From positions 17,378,608 through 17,442,607 of the forward strand of contig JAVTVX010000001.1 in the NCBI GenBank assembly GCA_033439265.1: a stretch of 64,000 nt of DNA. Direction: 5' to 3'. The notes beneath the pieces were generated by a model. That model was not told the DNA's origin and ran no database searches. It saw nothing but the letters and a program-made list of their open reading frames with translations. The DNA is from Dillenia suffruticosa (lineage: Eukaryota; Streptophyta; Magnoliopsida; Dilleniales; Dilleniaceae). The position numbers and the translations under genes are program-made. Numbering within the stretch: the stretch's first letter is position 1; the number at the start of each line of letters is the position of its first letter. Of this stretch, positions 50,061 through 62,629 are shown piece by piece.

Positions 50061-51278
50061 TTAATAGTAAAATTTTGAATAATTAAAATTTGATATGGTA
50101 AATTCCTGAAATACATTGTATATTAAAAATGCTTTTATAATGTCAAATGGACAGGAAAATGAACTTTGGAAATCTATGATGCATGGAAACTTCTCAAAAC
50201 TAGTATTTTCCCATTTTAGAAATATTTTCCATTTTCAAAATGTTTTAACATGCTAAATTAATTTATATTTACATAAAAATCTTTATATTTTTTATAATTC
50301 CGCATTTTTCATAATTAATGAATTATTTAATTACTTAATTATAATTTTTATTTTTTATATTAATTTTCTTATATATTTGATCACTTTATATTTTTATTAT
50401 AAAATATAACTATTCTATTATTTTTATAAAATAATTAATATTTAAAATTCTTATATTTTTTATATTTATGTATTTGTCCACGTTTCCGTTTCTTATTTTC
50501 TTACAAAATGCCATTTCTCCATATCCATTTCCGTTTCCATGCAACATAGTTGGAGACATATAAGAGAGCAGTTTGAGAAAGTTAAAATTATGTTTTACTC
50601 AAATTGTGATTTAACTTTCTTATGATAAATTTAACTTATATTTATAAAGTCGTGTATTTCTTAAAAATAATTAAGTTAAAAACAATTATAAAGAAAATAA
50701 AAAAGAGATAAATTGAAATCTATATAGCATTACTCTTATTATACATTGCATTTAATTCAATTTGGATTGATACATGTCCAGTCCCATGTGCCATATGCAA
50801 GCAATTTGACCACGGAAAGAGAAGCTGTGCAAGAGATAAAGGAGGAAACTCTAGACAGGTCTCTTTTTTAAAATTTTTGTTTATTTTCACATCTTTTCCA
50901 TTTGCTGGTTTTTTATTTTCGGAATGCTTTTTAATTTTTGGTACTGTCCAGATGTAAAGTTTATAAGAAGCAAGTTCCATGCAAGAGATAGTCCTCCAAT
51001 ATATGTAGTTTTCCAGACTTGCTCTTGCTTTGGCTTTGATAAAAGAAATAGATTTGAACCAAACTCTTTTAAATTGAGTGGTCAGACACTCTATTCTCTT
51101 AACCAGAGGTTTCAAGTTCGAATTCTTATAATAACGAAAAAAAAGCCAGCCCCTAATATGAGTTCTATAGTGATCAAAAACGAATTAATTGAATAAATCC
51201 CGAATACTGATGGTGAAAATTAAAAAAAATATATATTTGAACATGCTCTACCATGTTAAAAAATATGTATACATGTTT
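50061..51278. other. AT-rich intergenic sequence with a possible SINE-like fragment
   Basis: Mostly A/T-rich with no gene recognised. At about 51078-51125 (GTGGTCAGACACTC ... AACCAGAGGTTTCAAGTTCG) the sequence resembles the A/B-box region of a tRNA-derived plant SINE, but neither end can be placed. Confidence 0.3.
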
Positions 51279-52429
51279 ATTAGTGTCACGTCCCGAATCG
51301 GGGTCGTGAGCAGCAGTCCGTTGCTCTAAATGCCGACTGTATTTTTATAGAAAATCGAATAGAATCTTCCCATAAATCGGAACTTTCCCATATACAAATA
51401 AATTTGTATAATTTAAAATCAACTTGTAGATAAAATAAAATGGTCATTCCGGTCTCACAACAACCTACCAACCACAGCAAACATCCAAAACAATGCCAGG
51501 CTATATAAATCTCTAACAATCCTAGCCATAGATCACTATTGTCATACCCAACTAGAACATGAGCAACCGCCACATCGAGCGGGTCTAAAGTTTATACAAA
51601 TGTATAACAAATTTTCCCAAATAAAAAGTTTAAACGTTTACAAATGCCTCAATGCAAGTAAAATGAACCAAAGTGAGAGTTATACACACAACTGCCCATA
51701 AGTTATACAGTCATCCCATAATATATACGGCCAACTACAAATCTCAATATTAAGACCTCGCAGGGTCGAAATAAAGTACGAAATTCATATTTCAAATTTA
51801 ACTTAAACATCACCGTCGTAACTACCAAATCTCAGGGTTTGCTGTCAAACTCTCTAGAGTCTGGAATGTCACTCTATCACAAAAATCCTGTCTAAGGAAG
51901 AAAAAGAGAGGGGTGAGTATCATGGGAAGATATCCAGTGAGTGAGGGGGATAATATCAAATATAAATAATATGGATGAACTATTAAAGTGTCAAATAATA
52001 TCATTTGAAATAAAAATTTACATTTCGCAATACAACATGATATGTTTAACAATTTGAAATCATTTAAATCAATTACACGATAACAAACATGTATGCATCT
52101 ATTTAAAAATCAAATAATGGTAGAGCAAACCAAAGATAATCTTGACAAAGGTCAACCATGACCAAAAACAGGCGTATCGGAGGTTTTATTATGCATAGAC
52201 TTTAAAATCGCTCTCTATCCCAACGTTGGCCATGAGTTTGCTGGGACTAACTCATCATCGTGTATAGGACCCCGCCCAGTACTAGATGGTGGTGTCACAC
52301 TCGTCCTCCCCCATCGTGGGTTTAACCGGCCGCACCTGTAGTCCTTAAAATCAATGACGTTTGTGGATACCTCTTACAGAAACGTATCTGGACAACCCGT
52401 GCCTCAACAAACACCCTTCGTAACTACGG

Positions 52430-55265
52430 TGTCACGCCCCGAACCGGGATCGTGAACAGCCGCCCGTTGTCCCTGGATGCCGGCTGGATTTTTACAGAAA
52501 ATCGGGCAGAACCTCCCCATAAATCGGAGGTTTCCCATGTACAATTTTACCTGTATATGACATTCATCCAGTACAAATAAACAATTGGCCATCCCGGCCT
52601 CTCCAAAATCAACAATATCCACAGCCAACATCCAGCACAACGCAAGGCTATAAAGTTTCTAACAGTCCTAGCAACAGACCTCTACTGTCATGCCCAACTA
52701 GAGCATGAGCAGCCGCCACACGGAGCGGACTTAAATTCTACGCATATATAAAATAAATTCCCAAGTTATTTTTTTAAATATTTACAAATGCCTCAATGCA
52801 ATGAAATAATCAACACGAAGGTTTCGCGGATAAAAGTCCATAATTTATACAGTCATCCCAGAAAATTTATATAAATACATTGGTCAATCTAAAATCTCCA
52901 ATACATAATAATGTCACCAATCATCATAGCGGAAGAAATGGAAAATATCCATACCCAAACCCAGTGATATCTCTTCGGTCCAACACTAATCCTGTGGGAA
53001 AGAAAGTGAGGGGTGAGTATCTATGGGAGGATACTCAGTAAGTGGGGGGATTGACATCATACTATCAATATCGAGGTGAATTTGGAGTGGCAAAGCATAA
53101 GATAAGAAAATATCCACAGTGCGCAAACCGATCATGTTATTTCAAAATCATATATAATACACACACATCAGAAAGCAAGATATGCATCCTAAATTTTACA
53201 TCAATGTCATGAAGAGCCGGCCAATGAAATATTCCCGGCAATGGTCTACCTCGACCGAGGACGGCGCATTGGGGGTTTTTCCAAATGCAAGTATTAAAGA
53301 ATGGCTCTCTGCCCCAATGTTGGCCACAGACTACCCCAACTAGCCTGTAAATAACAATAATGTACATATAACTAGTCAGCCGTGTATGGTGCCCCCGCCT
53401 GGTGCTAGACGGAGCTGTACTCAACGTCCTCTCCGATGAGGGTCAACCTGGGACACCCATACACATGACAATCTGGCGGATACCTCCGGCCGAAGCGTAT
53501 CCGGACACAAGGGGTGCCTCTACCAGATGTCCTTCGTAGCTACGGATCACAATATCATATCAGCCGGGCACGTAGCCCCATGCATCCCATCACCAGATCA
53601 GCCGGGCATATAGCCCCATGCATAATATCATAACATCAACCGGGCATACAACCCAAATGTGTAAGTAAATCCATGGCATACAACCCAAATGTGTAAGTAA
53701 ATCCATTTAAAACCATGTGCCAATGCAGTGGAAGCATTAAAACATATCAATATGTCGAAAATGTGGCACAATATACGTTTATCAAAACTCATGAATGCAT
53801 ATCAATAAAGTCAGCAGTTAAGACACTCCAAAAGTCACAAAACATTTCATCAAATATTGGAAAGGTCTACCAATCATACATTTGCAGAAACATGTCATTT
53901 AAAAGTATTTTTGAAATATGATTTTCAATCAATAGCGAATGTCAAAGTCCCACTCACCGTTCTACGGGAGGGAAGTCACTCCCTACTGACAAGCCAAATC
54001 GGATTTGACCGCTCGAGTCTCCAAAAGATCGACCTAAATCAGATTATCAACATTTAATATCAATTTAAAAGTCAAATCAGGGGTTTTCAATTTTTCCTTT
54101 CCAAATATATATCACTTAATTTACAAAACTTAGTTATAAATTCTCGTTTCCTCAATTTCGACTCATCTGACTCACCAATGGTCGAGTTTCTAATATTTCT
54201 CATTTTTTTGTCTAATTTTCCTCGAATTTCACACATTTCAATATCTTATTTAACTCTCGATCTAAATTCGACCTAATTTCGATAAAATTAATTCAAACGT
54301 TGAAAAGGTTGCATTTCTCTCACCTAGGGTTTCTCGGGTGTCCGGATCTAGCTTTCGTTCGTCCGTCAACCTGGTCTAAAACCTGTAATGTTTACCATTT
54401 GAAACACAAGTGAGAAATTTGAGTCAAATTACCAATAATTTTCGAAACCCTAGTATGTACAAGGAATCGAGAATTCATTTACCTACACAGAGGGTCACGG
54501 GTCGTCGTGGGCTCGCGGGCCAGGGGCCGAACTGGGCCGTGGGCCGTACTGGGCCTGCGGGCTTGGACGGGCTGTCGGGCCTGGTGGGCCCGTGGGCTTG
54601 CTGCTGATGGGCCGGCGGGCTGGTGCGATGTGCTGGTGCGCGCTCGTGCGCCGGCTCGCACGCGCTCGTGCGCTGGCTCGCGCTAGCTCCCGTGCGCTCG
54701 CGCTCCTGCGCTCGCGCTCCTGCGCTCCCGCGCTCCCGCGCTCCTGCTCCCGCGCTCCTGCGCTCCTGCGCTCGCGCTCCCGCTCCCGCGCTCCTGCTCC
54801 CGCGCTCCTGCTCCCGCGCTCGCGCTCCTGTGCTCGCGCTGACTCGCACCCTGGCTCGCGTGCTAGGAAGCTAGCTCGTGCGCTGCCTGGCTTGCGCTCG
54901 CGGGCTCGTTCGAGCTCGCGGCCTCGCTCGAGCTCGCGGGCTGGGGGATCGCGCTGCTGTCGCGCGCTACAGTGGAAGAAGATGCTCGCGGAGGCTCGTG
55001 GCGGTGTGCGGCGAGGCAGAGAGAAAAACCGAGAGGGAAGAAGAAGAAGAAGAAGAAGAAGAAGAAGAAGAAGAAGAAGGAGAAGGAGAAGAAAGATGGC
55101 GGCGGCATCGGCGGTGGAAGGTGCGGGCCAGCGGCCGAAGGAGGAAGGCGCGGGAAGATGAAAGGTCGGGGGAGAGAGAGAGAGAGAGAGAGGGAAGGGG
55201 GTTAGGGTTTTAACCCTAATCCCCAATTGGGGACGCAGCGTTTTGTCCCAAAACGCTGCGTCTCC

Positions 55266-55300
<35 letters not shown>

Positions 55301-55313
55301 GCTTGGTGTTACA
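52430..55313 (-). mobile_element. Element E 3' LTR
   Basis: 2,884 bases. It carries a 32-bp tandem duplication (about 53643-53706) absent from the other LTR, a GC-rich minisatellite, a GAA microsatellite (about 55036-55092), GTTAGGGTTTTAACCCTAAT (55201-55220) and a 13-bp-arm hairpin (55232-55262), then a poly-T run. The reversed TATA box is at about 52842-52849. Confidence 0.93.
54690..54840 (-). repeat. GC-rich minisatellite in element E 3' LTR
   Basis: Irregular tandem units of 6-15 bases built from GCTCGC, GCTCCC and GCTCCTG. The equivalent block in the 5' LTR (about 60495-60705) is longer. The open frames it creates on both strands are artefacts. Confidence 0.75.
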
Positions 55314-55339
55314 TTTTCTAACCCCCTAAAAACAAGTTT

Positions 55340-56420
55340 CGTCCTCGAAACTAAAAGAAAGTAATGCGCTGAACAAATGGGGGTACTGTTTCTTAAGTCT
55401 CTTAATAGTCTCTTCGGACTCTCAGGTCTCTTCCTCGACCTGGTCACTCCTCCCCAAAACTCTGACCAATGAAAGTTCTTTGCTCCGTAGCTTTCTGATC
55501 TATCAATCTAGAACAGCTACGTGCTGAGCTAAAATACTAAGATCCTCTCTGTCTGGCCGTCCCTCGTCAGACGTTGTTTGAGCTCTTAAAAGCTCGTCTC
55601 ACAACGATCGTCCCACAAGAACTTGACGCCCTTCGTATTAATCTGGTAAGTATAGCGGCGATCCGGAAAAATCCTCTTATGAATCACCGATAACACCCCG
55701 CAAGGCCAAGGAAACTTCGCACCTCGGTCGCTGTCTGTGGCTGTTGGTGTGTTGGTCAGCCCAAATGGCATAACCACGAACTCATAATGTCCATATTGAT
55801 ATTCAAATCGAAAATCGATCTTTCAGAAAACACGCGCACACTGGAACTGGTCAAATAAATCGTCACTATGTGTCAAAGGGTACCGATTCTTGATGAAAAC
55901 CTTGTTTAGCTGTCTATAGTTCACACACAATCTTAGAATCCCGTCTTTCTACTTCACGAATAATCACCAGAGCACCCTAAGGCGAAGTGCTCAAACGGAT
56001 AAAACCCTTGTCCAGTAATTCCCACAACTAGACCTAGAGCTCTCTAAACTCCACTGGCGCCATTCTGTATGGCAGAATAAATATAGGAGTGATCCCTGGA
56101 ACTAGGTCGATATCGAAATCACACTCCCGAACTGGGGATAGTCCGGGTAGCTCCTCGGGAATATATTTAGGAAAACCTGCACCACTGGGACCTTCTCAAG
56201 CCTCGGGTCCTCAACAGTGGTGTCGATAACATGAGTTAGGTATGCCGTGCAACCTCGCGACACGGCTTACCCAACCCGTGGGCAAAAAGGCGCTTCTCAC
56301 ATACTAATGGTCCGATCCGGTGTCAAATAGAACACGAGTGTCGACTTCCCATATTTCCATAACTCCTAATGTGAAGAAATAAAAGATCAGTCGATAAATA
56401 TAAAAGGAAATATATACAGA
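55340..56420 (-). pseudogene. Element E pol remnant
   Basis: On the reverse strand a protease-like FDTGSDH near 56320 is followed by a stop, then scraps of the protease-RT linker (EELPGLSPV) and RT start. An RT piece ending in MPFGLTNTP (about 55780) jumps directly to a segment resembling the RT/RNase H border (KFLWDDRCE, near 55610). RNase H and integrase are absent. Because the LTRs are young, this deletion probably predates the last transposition. Confidence 0.8.
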
Positions 56421-56511
56421 TATATATATCAAAATGTACGTACAACCAACATAGTTAAGCATCTACGGCTTTAACTAGTGATGGTTCTAAAAAAAAAGTA
56501 CATGGACATCT

Positions 56512-57945
56512 CTAAACATGGGGATCAGTGGGAGGAACACCAAAAATCTCATCAGGACTCGCCTCAGCATCCTCCTGCGTCATCGCATATACACGGGCCT
56601 GTGTCCTCTGCTGCTGTCGTGATGGTCCTGGCACCGTGTTGCTCCCGGCTACCGTCAGTGGAGCGGTGTGACTCGAGTGCGCAGGTGCTCCCTGCTGTCC
56701 TCCTCGGGGAACACTCGAGTGTCCACTAGCTATGTGACATCCAAATCCCAACTCAGGGCAGGAGTTCCTGATGTGCCCTTGCTTCCCACACCGGAAGCAT
56801 GTAATGGGCATCCTACACTCTCCCAAAGGGTGGTGTCTACCACATCGGCGACAAGAGGAGTGCCATTGATCTGAAGTCTGAGTAGTGGCACTAGGGGCCG
56901 GTGCCCTAAATCCCTGAGATCGTGATCCCTGTCCAGGATGTGTTTGTCTCGGTTGAAAAGAGTCTTCGTGATATCCTAAACTCCTGCCCTTCTTCGAGCT
57001 CTGGCTCGAAGAAGCCCCAGATCTCTTCTTTTGCTCCCTGTTCTCCCGCTGTCTGCCCTCAGCACGGACGATCTCCTCCGCCCTAAGTGCTGAGTCCACA
57101 ATCTCCGCAAAGGAGAAACTAGGGGTCACTGTCATGTACCTCTTGACGTTCAAATTGAGACCATCTTCAAACTTGAACCGTAACTGTTTCGGTGTAGCCA
57201 AGTCTGGAACGAAAGCGGCTAGTCGTCTCAACTCAGTCTCAAACTCTGTCACTGTCCTGGCTCCCTGCCGCAAGTGCAAAAACTCTGCCCTCTTGCGGTC
57301 CTGCTGGAACTCAGAGAAGTATCTGCGATCGAACTCCCGTAGGAAGTCCTCCCATCGCAGTGGCTCGGTAGCATCATCACAAATCGCCTCCCACCAAGTG
57401 AGGGCGTCACCGTCTAAAAGTCTCTCTGCTATCCGAAGCCGGTAGTCCTCGCTCAACCCCAGGTCAGTCAAAATTCTACGGGTGCGGTTGATCCAGTGTT
57501 TCGCTGCTGTGGAATCACCCGTCCCAGCGAACTCTGTGCAGCCTAACTGCCTCGCCTCCTTCACCAGCTGGGTGAGCTCGTGAATACGCCTCAAGGTGGA
57601 GGAGGTAGTGCCGCTAGGTCCCGACACAGTAGAAGGATCAGCAACTGGTGGCTGATCTGGTACAACAGAAGGTGGTACGGCCGTCGGTGGTGGTGGTGGG
57701 GGTGGCATCTGAATCCCGTGGGAGGTGTACCACTCGTACACCTGCCTAAACGCCTCAAGGGACGGTGGTGGAACCTCGGCAGGAGCAGCCGGCCGAGTAG
57801 GCGCTACAGGGGGCGCCCGTGTAGAGAAAGCAGCCTCAGGCACTCCAAGGGTCTCAGGCTCCCTCGGAGGGTCAGGCACGTGAGGGGTCGCGGGTAGCGC
57901 GGGTCTAGCTCCGCGTCCTACTGGTCTACCTCGTCTAGGCGGCAT
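56512..57945 (-). CDS. Element E gag polyprotein, intact (477 codons)
   Basis: A single uninterrupted frame starts MPPRRGRPVGR, as in the gag of element A. A Pro-rich N-terminal third (to about residue 110) precedes a helical capsid-like region (ELTQLVKEARQLGCTEF, NRTRRILTDLG, LTWWEA, FDRRYF, near residues 120-210). A basic segment follows, then a Cys/His cluster CRRCGRHHPLGEC and a CCHC zinc knuckle CFRCGKQGHIRNSC (about residues 380-412). It would build the particle that packages element RNA; without pol it must rely on enzymes from another element. Confidence 0.9.
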   Translation of the reverse strand: MPPRRGRPVGRGARPALPATPHVPDPPREPETLGVPEAAFSTRAPPVAPTRPAAPAEVPPPSLEAFRQVYEWYTSHGIQMPPPPPPPTAVPPSVVPDQPPVADPSTVSGPSGTTSSTLRRIHELTQLVKEARQLGCTEFAGTGDSTAAKHWINRTRRILTDLGLSEDYRLRIAERLLDGDALTWWEAICDDATEPLRWEDFLREFDRRYFSEFQQDRKRAEFLHLRQGARTVTEFETELRRLAAFVPDLATPKQLRFKFEDGLNLNVKRYMTVTPSFSFAEIVDSALRAEEIVRAEGRQRENREQKKRSGASSSQSSKKGRSLGYHEDSFQPRQTHPGQGSRSQGFRAPAPSATTQTSDQWHSSCRRCGRHHPLGECRMPITCFRCGKQGHIRNSCPELGFGCHIASGHSSVPRGGQQGAPAHSSHTAPLTVAGSNTVPGPSRQQQRTQARVYAMTQEDAEASPDEIFGVPPTDPHV

Positions 57946-58247
57946 AATTCTGCAAGGAGAGAACTTTCATTAGATATAATTCTAGAGTTTGACATAATTT
58001 ACAAATTAGGGCTAGTTATTCGTAACTAACCCCCTAAAATGACTGAAGTTTTGGACCTCAGAATTTAATCAATTAGGTTAGATACTAATCGTATCTAACC
58101 CCCTAAAATGAATAACTCGTATGTCGAAAACCATGTATGAGATTTTAAATGACTGCGTGAAACTTTCAAATGCATTGAGGACTTTTAAAATCAAGTGACT
58201 TGGGAATGTTTTCAAATCATTTTATAAAACATAGCTCTAAACCAAGA

Positions 58248-58259
58248 GCTCTGATACCA
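58248..58259 (-). promoter_or_regulatory. Primer-binding site of element E
   Basis: The reverse strand reads TGGTATCAGAGC seven bases after the 5' LTR end, complementary to the initiator methionine tRNA 3' end and unmutated in these 12 bases. Confidence 0.88.
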
Positions 58260-58266
58260 ACCGAAC

Positions 58267-61133
58267 TGTCACGCCCCGAACCGGGATCGTGAACAGCCGC
58301 CCGTTGTCCCTGGATGCCGGCTGGATTTTTACAGAAAATCGGGCAGAACCTCCCCATAAATCGGAGGTTTCCCATGTACAATTTCACCTGTATATGACAT
58401 TCATCCAGTACAAATAAACAATTGGCCATCCCGGCCTCTCCAAAATCAACAATATCCACAGCCAACATCCAGCACAACGCAAGGCTATAAAGTTTCTAAC
58501 AGTCCTAGCAACAGACCTCTACTGTCATGCCCAACTAGAGCATGAGCAGCCGCCACACGGAGCGGACTTAAATTCTACGCATATATAAAATAAATTCCCA
58601 AGTTATTTTTTTAAATACTTACAAATGCCTCAATGCAATGAAATAATCAACACGAAGGTTTCGCGGATAAAAGTCCATAATTTATACAGTCATCCCAGAA
58701 AATTTATATAAATACATTGGTCAATCTAAAATCTCCAATACATAATAATGTCACCAATCATCATAGCGGAAGAAATGGAAAATATCCATACCCAAGCCTA
58801 GTGATATCTCTTCGGTCCAACACTAATCCTGTGGGAAAGAAAGTGAGGGGTGAGTATCTATGGGAGGATACTCAGTAAGTTGGGGGATTGACATCATACT
58901 ATCAATATCGAGATGAATTTGGAGTGGCAAAGCATAAGATAAGAAAATATCCACAGTGCGCAAACCGATCATGTTATTTCAAAATCATATATAATACACA
59001 CACATCAGAAAGCAAGATATGCATCCTAAATTTTACATCAATGTCATGAAGAGCCGGCCAATGAAATATTCCCGGCAATGGTCTACCTCGACCGAGGACG
59101 GCGCATTGGGGGTTTTTCCAAATGCAAGTATTAAAGAATGGCTCTCTGCCCCAATGTTGGTCATAGACTACCCCAACTAGCCTGTAAATAATAATAATGT
59201 ACATATAACTAGTCAGCCGTGTATGGTGCCCCCGCCTGGTGCTAGACGGAGCCGTACTCAACGTCCTCTTCGATGAGGGTCAACCTGGGACACCCATACA
59301 CATGACAATCTGGCGGATACCTCCGGCCGAAGCGTATCCGGACACAAGGGGTGCCTCTACCAGATGTCCTTCGTAGCTACGGATCACAATATCATATCAG
59401 CCGGGCACGTAGCCCCATGCATCCCATCACCAGATCAGCCGGGCATATAGCCCCATGCATAATATCATAACATCAACCGGGCATACAACCCAAATGTGTA
59501 AGTAAATCCATTTAAAACCATGTGCCAATGCAGTGGAAGCATTAAAACATATCAATATGTCGAAAATGTGGCACAATATACGTTTATCAAAACTCATGGA
59601 TGCATATCAATAAAGTCAGCAGTTAAGACACTCCAAAAGTCACAAAACATTTCATCAAATATTGGAAAGGTCTACCAATCATACATTTGCAGAAACATGT
59701 CATTTAAAAGTATTTTTGAAATATGATTTTCAATCAATAGCGAATGTCAAAGTCCCACTCACCGTTCTACGGGAGGGAAGTCACTCCCTACTGACAAGCC
59801 AAATCGGATTTGACCGCTCGAGTCTCCAAAAGATCGACCTAAATCAGATTATCAACATTTAATATCAATTTAAAAGTCAAATCAGGGGTTTTCAATTTTT
59901 CCTTTCCAAATATATATCACTTAATTTACAAAACTTAGTTATAAATTCTCGTTTCCTCAATTTCGACTCATCTGACTCACCAATGGTCGAGTTTCTAATA
60001 TTTCTCATTTTTTTGTCTAATTTTCCTCGAATTTCACACATTTCAATATCTTATTTAACTCTCGATCTAAATTCGACCTAATTTCGATAAAATTAATTCA
60101 AACGTTGAAAAGGTTGCATTTCTCTCACCTAGGGTTTCTCGGGTGTCCGGATCTAGCTTTCGTTCGTCCGTCAACCTGGTCTAAAACCTGTAATGTTTAC
60201 CATTTGAAACACAAGTGAGAAATTTGAGTCAAATTACCAATAATTTTCGAAACCCTAGTATGTACAAGGAATCGAGAATTCATTTACCTACACCGAGCGT
60301 CACGGGTCGTCGTGGGCTCGCGGGCCAGGGGCCGAACTGGGCCGTGGGCCGTACTGGGCCTGCGGGCTTGGACGGGCTGTCGGGCCTGGTGGGCCCGTGG
60401 GCTTGCTGCAGATGGGCCGGCGGGCTGGTGCGATGTGCTGGTGCGCGCTCGTGCGCCGGCTCGCACGCGCTCGTGCGCTGGCTCGCGCTAGCTCCCGTGC
60501 GCTCGCGCTCCTGCGCTCGCGCTCCCGCGCTCCTGCGCTCGCGCTCCCGCGCTCCTGCGCTCCCGCGCTCCTGCGCTCGCGCTCCCGCGCTCCTGCGCTC
60601 GCGCTCCCGCGCTCCTGCTCCCGCGCTCCCGCGCTCCTGCGCTCGCGCTCCCGCGCTCCTGCTCCCGCGCTCCTGCTCCCGCGCTCGCGCTCCTGTGCTC
60701 GCGCTGACTCGCACCCTGGCTCGCGTGCTAGGAAGCTAGCTCGCGCGCTGCCTGGCTTGCGCTCGCGGGCTCGCTCGAGCTCGCGGCCTCGCTCGAGCTC
60801 GCGGGCTGGGGGATCGCGCTGCTGTCGCGCGCTACAGTGGAAGAAGATGCTCGCGGAGGCTCGTGGCGGTGTGCGGCGAGGCAGAGAGAAAAACCGAGAG
60901 GGAAGAAGAAGAAGAAGAAGAAGAAGAAGAAGAAGAAGAAGAAGAAGGAGAAGGAGAAGAAAGATGGCGGCGGCGGCGGCGGTGGAAGGTGCGGGCCAGC
61001 GGCCGAAGGAGGAAGGCGCGGGAAGATGAAAGGTCGGGGGAGAGAGAGAGAGAGAGAGAGGGAAGGGGGTTAGGGTTTTAACCCTAATCCCCAATTGGGG
61101 ACGCAGCGTTTTGTCCCAAAACGCTGCGTCTCC

Positions 61134-61171
<38 letters not shown>

Positions 61172-61184
61172 GCTTGGTGTTACA
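58267..61184 (-). mobile_element. Element E 5' LTR
   Basis: 2,918 bases. Same order as the 3' LTR but without the 32-bp duplication and with a longer GC-rich minisatellite and GAA tract (about 60904-60960). It has the reversed TATA box (about 58676-58683), the CGTAGCTACGG motif (about 59371) and both palindromes near its start (about 61070-61135). Confidence 0.93.
60495..60705 (-). repeat. GC-rich minisatellite in element E 5' LTR
   Basis: Tandem units of CGCTCGCGCTCCCGCGCTCCTG type, about 60 bases longer overall than the equivalent block in the 3' LTR. This explains most of the length difference between the two LTRs. Confidence 0.75.
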
Positions 61185-62596
61185 TACGGAATCATCAATG
61201 TCATCATCATAATATCACAATGGCACAACGTCCCATAAGAAAGAATCATATCATGCATAACTAGTGGGCATCCAATCCACATAGTTTATTAAAATATTTG
61301 AAATCCACGTGCTAATACATTTCATCAAATCATTTCAAAACTGCAAATCAATGTAACCGTAAAAAGGAATTTATCAATTTTCAAGTAACGACACAATTTT
61401 TGTTTCATGTCAAACCATGGATGTATAATTATCGTAAATATAATTTAAGACACTTTAATAATCACAAAATAGATTTTTAATATCATACATCAAGTCAATG
61501 CATATCAAAGCATGTTTTATTGAAAATACGGTAAAAAACACGTTTCACTATTTCATACAAGAAATTAGAGTTTCACTCACTTTTTTAGGGAGAGTAATCA
61601 CTCCCTATTTTTCAATTCAATCCAATTAACTTCTCGAGTCTCCAAAAGACAAATCCAATCAATTATCACAATTTAATATCAAATAAAGGTCTGATATGAG
61701 ATTTTCAATTTTTATTTCAAATTTAATACAACTTTAATTGACACAATCCCCTTTCTAAATTCTCGTTTCATCACTTTCGAATCATTTAGCTCACCAATGA
61801 TCAATTTTTTTCCAATATTTCTTATTTTCTCCAATTTTTCTAGAATTTAATATTATATAGTTTTCGATTCTAAATTCCATATAATTTCGACAAACTTAAT
61901 TCAAATATTGAAGTAATTGCATTTCTCTCACTTAGGGTTTTTCGGATCTCAGATCTAGCTTTCGTTTGTCCGTCGAACTGATCTAAAATCTGTAATATTT
62001 TCAAATTTGAAATGAGCTTAGCAACGAATTAAATTGTTAAACGCCAAACCCTAGAATTACATCCAATTATAGTCGTTACCTGCAGTAAAGAAGATGCAGG
62101 TGAGCTCTCAAAGAGAACAGCCGGTCGCGGGCTCGCGGCCCGCGGGCTGGTGGGCTCGCGGGCTCGCTGCTCGGCTTGCTGGCAGCAGTGGGCTTCGTGG
62201 GCCGCAGTGAGCTCGCGGGTCAATAGTGGACTTCGCAGGTCAGCAGTGGGCTTCACGGCCTGGCAGGCGCTCACGGGCTAGGGCTCGCACTCGCGCTCAT
62301 GGGCTGGAGCGCTCACGGGCTAGAGCGCTCACGGGCTAGGGCTCGCGAGAGGTTTGTAGTCGCGTGCTCACGCGAGGAGGATCGCGCTGCGGTGGAGGAG
62401 CTGCAATCGCGGGGAGGGAGCAACGGCAAAAGAGAAGAGAGCAACGGCGGAGGAGAATAGGGTAGTAGCGGAGGAGAAGAGAGAAAGAGAGAGGAGAGAG
62501 AGAGAGAGAGAGGAAGAATTAGGGCTTTAAGCCCTAATTCGATTTTTTTCTTCTTTTACTTTTTCTTTTTCTTTTTCTTTTATCATTATTATTATT

Positions 62597-62629
<33 letters not shown>

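Larger units (their letters stand above)
52430..61184 (-). mobile_element. Element E: complete non-autonomous gypsy-type retrotransposon, TSD TACGG
   Basis: 8,755 bases on the reverse strand: 5' LTR 61184-58267, PBS 58259-58248, gag 57945-56512, pol remnants, PPT 55332-55314, 3' LTR 55313-52430. TACGG occurs on both sides (52425-52429 and 61185-61189). Joining the flanks restores the CTTCGTAACTACGGAATCAT sequence of the host LTR, as in the relative at 12466. The interior is only 2,953 bases, far short of a full gag-pol. The two LTRs are nearly identical by eye, so the insertion is recent compared with the others. Confidence 0.95.

Noticed and set aside
51078..51125. tRNA gene
   Set aside because: Only a B-box-like stretch is present. 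No cloverleaf or acceptor stem can be drawn, so at most it is a SINE-like fragment.
54495..55226. Frames with Leu, Glu or Arg runs in element E LTRs (also 60300-61094)
   Set aside because: The runs come from the GAA/CTT microsatellite and GCTCCC minisatellite. No conserved domain is present and both strands are open.
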